From an uncultured Oscillospiraceae bacterium (GTDB lineage Bacteria > Bacillota > Clostridia > Oscillospirales > Acutalibacteraceae), in the NCBI GenBank assembly GCA_902489595.1, contig CABUAS010000060.1, positions 1 through 11,299 of the forward strand: a stretch of 11,299 nucleotides of DNA, read 5' to 3'. Below, piece after piece: positions 9,701 through 11,299 of this stretch. A program made the translations under genes and the position numbers. A model generated the notes under the pieces. It was not told the origin of the DNA and did no database searches. It saw nothing but the letters and a program-made list of their open reading frames with translations. How positions within the stretch are numbered: the first letter of the stretch is position 1; each line of letters begins with the position of its first letter.

Positions 9701-10259
9701 TGTGAAATCACTTAAATATTTTGCTTCTTCAAAACCTGCATTTATGAACAAATCGGGTCTGACACCGGGGCAGAGAGGAACTGCAATGCATGCATTTATG
9801 CAGTATTGCGATTATAAATCTGCTAAATTAAATCTGGAAAATGAAATTACAAAGTTGACTGATAATGGTTATTTATCCGCAGAGCAATCCGAAAGTTTAA
9901 ACCGTGATGCATTAACAAAACTGTTTAATTCCGATTTTGCTGAAAGAATGTTTAATTCGGATAATATTTACAGGGAAATTAAAGTTTCTTCTTTTGTGCC
10001 TTTGTCAGAACTTGAAGATACAGACAGTGATGAAGAAATTTTAATTCAGGGTATTTCAGACTGCGTTTTTGAGGAAAACGGCGAACTTGTGCTTGTTGAT
10101 TATAAAACAGACAGAGTGTCCAATGAAGATGAACTTCTTGATATGTATAAAAATCAGATTGCATTTTATAAAACGGCAGTTTCAAAAACCCTTCAAAAGA
10201 ATGTAAAACAGACAGTTTTGTATTCTTTTCATCTTGGAAAAGTCTGTTATTATAATTAA
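6777..10259 (+). CDS. addA: Helicase-exonuclease AddAB, subunit AddA
   Basis: AddA is the UvrD/RecB-type 3'-5' helicase and nuclease subunit of AddAB, acting on double-strand DNA ends with AddB. The 1160-residue protein carries the SF1A motifs in order: a Q-motif-like WTKQQQNAI (4-12), Walker A AAAGSGKT (23-30), Ia TFTNAAAAEM (57-66), Walker B DEYQD (398-402), III GDIKQSIYRFR (424-434), IV NFRSR (466-470), V SVHKSKGLEF (762-771) and VI RVLYVAMTRAKEQ (834-846). The C-terminal RecB-family nuclease has RGTAMH (His1005), GISD (Asp1095) and VDYKTD (Asp1108, Lys1110). Helicase and nuclease sites therefore both look intact. Translation starts at TTG, supported by a strong AAGGAGG. The gene begins 2 nt after addB and appears to be the last of this operon. 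No clear plus-strand terminator follows it before the rpmE promoter. Confidence 0.97.
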   Translation: MPEWTKQQQNAINARNRNVLVSAAAGSGKTAVLVERVVKLITDKNNTVDIDKLLIVTFTNAAAAEMRTRISDALNKILLDNPHNINAVRQLSLLPGAKISTIDSFCINLVRENFFELGINQDFGLLDATKSDIFSETALNTVIDDYFENDDEVFKSLLEMFSSSKDNGSFADIIKKIHTFIYAQPFPFEWLKENVEKYNPNCLIKNSNWLTFLKNEIQGYINFSISILDSSYDILIKDDLLFDKYTEMLNSNRQILMGLLDAVDKSWDDLTVAYSKIKFKSMPSKKGYVSPVKEELAAKHKAYKDIVKNKNVDRLMGLSESDYYDDMKFLYPIMQKLYDVIVRFDVELKALKDEANEYTFADVEQFAIKLLFSNESGKAVPTQLSKDLSDNFYEILIDEYQDTNRAQDMLFQVLSNGRNRFMVGDIKQSIYRFRLAMPEIFNEKKETYRYYDAEKPIDSKIILDKNFRSRNEICKYVNFVFSEFMQREVGDIEYNSDEYLNYGAKFGDTVIPSAQIKILNNTKSAELDEKEAVYIAETILRKINSKEKIWDKDHFRDIEYGDIAVLLRSQKGHIGNYSDVFTSYGIPVACDNSSNLFESNEIKILTSFLKIIDNPMQDIPLLAVMMSAIYGFTADEMARIRVNSSKGSLYSAVLKSDMPKVKAFLKDLEVLRKNSVTMAVSYFIRFLCEFKNIFALVNALGNGEQRVSNINKLIEFAKKFDASDSVGLTSFMRLLLKAEKSGRGIEGTSVSAGAQNAVLIMSVHKSKGLEFPVVILAGAERKYNNSDLSEKILLSSEGIGVKRFDSELLCQTYTFPYLALQNISKSMSMGENLRVLYVAMTRAKEQFISFITVENLEKRVSNLACKIINGKIAPYYIRNIEYDGDIILLSALMHKDGNALRDFVSQDIPIKNSDFDLNIEITENLSKTSENESDEQCRFNEDIVKKINEKMQYRYEFINLSKLPAKLNASCLDDSVKSLKYFASSKPAFMNKSGLTPGQRGTAMHAFMQYCDYKSAKLNLENEITKLTDNGYLSAEQSESLNRDALTKLFNSDFAERMFNSDNIYREIKVSSFVPLSELEDTDSDEEILIQGISDCVFEENGELVLVDYKTDRVSNEDELLDMYKNQIAFYKTAVSKTLQKNVKQTVLYSFHLGKVCYYN

Positions 10260-10263
10260 ATTT

Positions 10264-10302
10264 AAAAAAATACTTGCTTTTTATTGCAAGTTGTGGTATT
10301 AT
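10264..10302 (+). promoter_or_regulatory. Sigma-A-type promoter of rpmE with upstream A-tract
   Basis: A -35 box TTGCTT (10274-10279) and a -10 box TATTAT (10297-10302) are separated by 17 nt. A TGTG lies just upstream of the -10 (10292-10295), not a perfect extended -10. A seven-base A-tract (10264-10270) directly before the -35 could act as an UP element. Transcription would start near 10309, leaving a leader of roughly 30 nt before the rpmE start. The promoter sits in the short gap after addA, which makes rpmE independent of the upstream operon. Confidence 0.75.
10272..10291. repeat. Perfect 6-bp inverted repeat overlapping the rpmE -35 box
   Basis: ACTTGC (10272-10277) and GCAAGT (10286-10291) are exact reverse complements separated by 8 nt, and the left arm overlaps the -35 hexamer. 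Read on the minus strand, the hairpin is followed by A and then seven T, the layout of a weak intrinsic terminator for antisense transcription. It could instead be an operator, or chance in AT-rich DNA. Confidence 0.4.
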
Positions 10303-10341
10303 TCCAAATGTTATGACATTATTGCAAACGAGGTGAAAGTA

Positions 10342-10545
10342 ATGAAAGACGGAATTCATCCAAATTATGATACTTGCATAGTTAAGTGCGCTTGCGGTGC
10401 AACCTATGAAACAAAGAGCACTAAAAATGAACTTAAAGTGGATATTTGTTCTAAGTGTCATCCATTCTACACAGGCAAGCAGAAACTTGTTGATACAGGC
10501 GGACGTGTAGACAGATTCAATAAGAGATACGGCAAAAAGGCTTAA
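10342..10545 (+). CDS. rpmE: 50S ribosomal protein L31 (type A, zinc-binding form)
   Basis: L31 is a small protein of the large ribosomal subunit, located at the central protuberance and bridging to the 30S head. The 67-residue product starts MKDGIHPNY, has the conserved CHPFYTG (39-45) and ends with GRVDRFNKRYGKKA, typical of bacterial L31. Four cysteines, Cys16 and Cys18 (KCACG) with Cys36 and Cys39 (ICSKC), match the zinc ligands of the C+ form, so the product should bind zinc. The ATG at 10342 follows AGGTG (10331-10335) by 6 nt. A longer in-frame reading from 10234 would run back through the end of addA and the promoter and is not credible. The gene has its own promoter and terminator. 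In many Firmicutes a C- L31 paralogue replaces this form under zinc starvation; none is seen here. Confidence 0.97.
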   Translation: MKDGIHPNYDTCIVKCACGATYETKSTKNELKVDICSKCHPFYTGKQKLVDTGGRVDRFNKRYGKKA

Positions 10546-10555
10546 TGGTAAATTC

Positions 10556-10582
10556 GGGCGACGCTTATGCGTTGCCCTTTTT
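10556..10582 (+). terminator. Intrinsic terminator after rpmE
   Basis: GGGCGACGC (10556-10564) pairs with GCGTTGCCC (10569-10577) in a 9-bp GC-rich stem with a single G-U pair and a TTAT loop. TTTTT follows immediately, with a further T-rich run to 10590. The stem begins 10 nt after the rpmE stop. It should end most rpmE transcripts before the next gene, whose ATG is 30 nt beyond. Confidence 0.92.
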
Positions 10583-10612
10583 CTTGTCTTAAAAGAAAGG
10601 CAGATAAAATAA

Positions 10613-11233
10613 ATGAACGAATATAAAACCGTTGAAATAGAAAACAGCGATGAATTTGTTGAAAAAAAGTCAAGATTTATCGGCTATGTAAAACCCGTAA
10701 AAACGCAGAATGAAGCAGTTGATTTTATTAATTCAATTAAATCAAAGCATTGGGACGCAGCACATAATGTTTATGCTTATGTGCTTAAAGAAAATAATAT
10801 TCAGCGCTACAGTGATGACGGCGAACCTTCGGGAACGGCGGGTGTTCCTGTACTTGATGTAATTCAGAAAAATGAACTTGTTGATGTCTGCGTTGTTGTT
10901 ACACGCTATTTCGGCGGAACACTTTTAGGCACAGGCGGTCTTGTGAGGGCATATTCGCACGGTTCAAAAATAGCAGTTGAATCGGGTAATATTATAACTA
11001 TGGCACCCTGTAAAATTTTATCTGTGTCTGTTGACTACAGTTTTTATGAACGGTTGAATAATTTACTAAATGATTTTGGTGCAAACATTGAAAGTACCGA
11101 TTATTCAGATAAGGTTAATATAACTTTTTCCATTAAGGAACAGTCAGTAAATTCTTTGCAGGAAAAATTGACCGATATGAGCAACGGCAGTTATATTTTA
11201 GAGAAAATCGGCGAAAAATTCGCAAAAATATAA
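10613..11233 (+). CDS. YigZ / IMPACT family protein (UPF0029 with DUF1949 domain)
   Basis: This 206-residue soluble protein belongs to the YigZ (E. coli) / YvyE (B. subtilis) family, related to the N-terminal part of eukaryotic IMPACT. The UPF0029 domain covers about residues 18-125. It contains the hallmark DDGEPSGTAG (68-77) and TRYFGGTLLGTGGLVRAY (97-114), preceded by KKSRFIGYV (18-26). The C-terminal ~70 residues correspond to the small ferredoxin-fold DUF1949 domain. The bacterial role is unsettled. Translation-related or RNA-binding functions have been proposed, and eukaryotic IMPACT restrains GCN2, but neither can be read here. The length is normal. GAAAGG at 10595-10600 lies 12 nt before the ATG, a rather long spacing. 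No good promoter is visible between the rpmE terminator and the start, so expression may depend on terminator read-through. Confidence 0.92.
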   Translation: MNEYKTVEIENSDEFVEKKSRFIGYVKPVKTQNEAVDFINSIKSKHWDAAHNVYAYVLKENNIQRYSDDGEPSGTAGVPVLDVIQKNELVDVCVVVTRYFGGTLLGTGGLVRAYSHGSKIAVESGNIITMAPCKILSVSVDYSFYERLNNLLNDFGANIESTDYSDKVNITFSIKEQSVNSLQEKLTDMSNGSYILEKIGEKFAKI

Positions 11234-11246
11234 CCGCAGAAAAATG

Positions 11247-11291
11247 ATATGCACCCCAAAAGTTAGACACTTTTGGAGGTGCATATTTTTT
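11247..11291 (+). terminator. Long hairpin with T-run after the YigZ-family gene, also burying a Shine-Dalgarno site
   Basis: ATATGCACC (11247-11255) pairs with GGTGCATAT (11278-11286), and CCAAAAGT (11256-11263) with ACTTTTGG (11269-11276). This makes a 17-bp stem with one bulged A at 11277 and a five-base TAGAC loop. The T-run 11286-11291 completes an intrinsic-terminator shape, which would end transcripts of the gene stopping at 11233. The right arm also contains GGAGGTG (11275-11281), the likely ribosome binding site for the ATG at 11292, so it would be masked when transcription enters from outside. Confidence 0.75.
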
Positions 11292-11299
11292 ATGAGTAA
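11292..11299 (+). CDS. Start of a truncated reading frame, possibly IS3-family transposase OrfA
   Basis: ATG AGT AA- encodes Met-Ser and probably Lys or Asn before the window ends. GGAGGTG ends 10 nt upstream, a good Shine-Dalgarno, so this is a plausible gene start. Its identity as a transposase first frame rests only on the IS3-like terminal repeat in front of it. Nothing in the two readable codons identifies it. Confidence 0.35.

Larger units (their letters stand above)
11245..11299 (+). mobile_element. Probable left end of an IS3-family insertion sequence (cut by window edge)
   Basis: Beginning with TG at 11245, the sequence reads TGATATGCACCCC followed by AAAAGTTAGACA. This resembles the TG-starting terminal repeats of IS150/IS3-group elements, whose ends commonly contain CCCAAAAGTT.GACA. 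It is followed within 25 nt by a GGAGGTG Shine-Dalgarno and an ATG. The layout (terminal repeat, short leader, start of a transposase orfA) is what such an element should show. The right end and the transposase body are outside the window. The repeat resemblance is from memory of the family, so an ordinary terminator palindrome upstream of a non-transposase gene remains possible. Confidence 0.5.

Noticed and set aside
10260..10300. Plus-strand terminator for addA
   Set aside because: The only hairpin (ACTTGC/GCAAGT) is not followed by a T-run on the plus strand.
10234..10341. N-terminal extension of L31 from an upstream in-frame ATG
   Set aside because: It would overlap addA and translate through the -35/-10 boxes. 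L31 proteins begin at the MK.GIHP segment, which has its own Shine-Dalgarno.
9979..10461. Minus-strand open frame of 160 codons across the end of addA and rpmE
   Set aside because: It lies antisense to two certain genes and their promoter, has no recognisable domain, and its composition is that of a reverse-strand shadow.
10584..10610. Possible promoter (TTGTCT and TAAAAT) before the YigZ-family gene
   Set aside because: The spacing is only 15 nt and the -10 would sit two bases before the ATG, giving an essentially leaderless transcript; the -35 is part of the terminator T-rich tail.
1..11299. Search for a CRISPR array, tRNA/rRNA, riboswitch, phage or defence-island genes
   Set aside because: There are no spaced repeats, no structured RNA signature and no intergenic space above about 85 bp; AddAB is a core repair complex and not a new defence system.

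Overview
The window is an AT-rich, fully plus-strand stretch of housekeeping genes from a low-GC Gram-positive bacterium. AddA/AddB nuclease-helicase subunits (the Firmicutes counterpart of RecBCD), a YnbB-type PLP enzyme, A/T-ending codons and purine-rich Shine-Dalgarno sites point to Bacillota, most likely class Clostridia. A gut Oscillospirales/Ruminococcus-like origin is an inference that the sequence does not prove.

Positions 1-10259 hold five tightly packed genes that look like part of one operon. They are a methionine gamma-lyase-family PLP enzyme (15-1283), a DUF2461 protein (1276-1992), an alpha-D-phosphohexomutase of the PGM/PMM superfamily (1997-3463), addB (3463-6774) and addA (6777-10259). 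Junctions are 8-nt overlap, 4-nt gap, 1-nt overlap (TAATG) and 2-nt gap, so translational coupling is likely. No promoter or terminator is visible inside this block. Its start lies upstream of the window, because base 2 is already in the first gene's ribosome binding site. AddA and AddB form one double-strand-break end-processing machine. The first three genes have no evident functional link to it or to each other.

Positions 10260-10582 form a separate short unit: a sigma-A-type promoter with an A-tract, rpmE (ribosomal protein L31, zinc-binding form) and a strong intrinsic terminator. A YigZ/IMPACT-family gene follows (10613-11233).

Eleven bases after that gene, a long imperfect palindrome resembles the left end of an IS3-family insertion sequence. 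It includes a Shine-Dalgarno site and an ATG at 11292 whose reading frame runs off the window.

I found no RNA gene, CRISPR array, phage module, defence island or convincing new multi-gene system. The points most worth checking are the IS-like end whose hairpin would bury its own ribosome binding site, the non-canonical active-site loops of the phosphohexomutase, and an inverted repeat overlapping the rpmE promoter.
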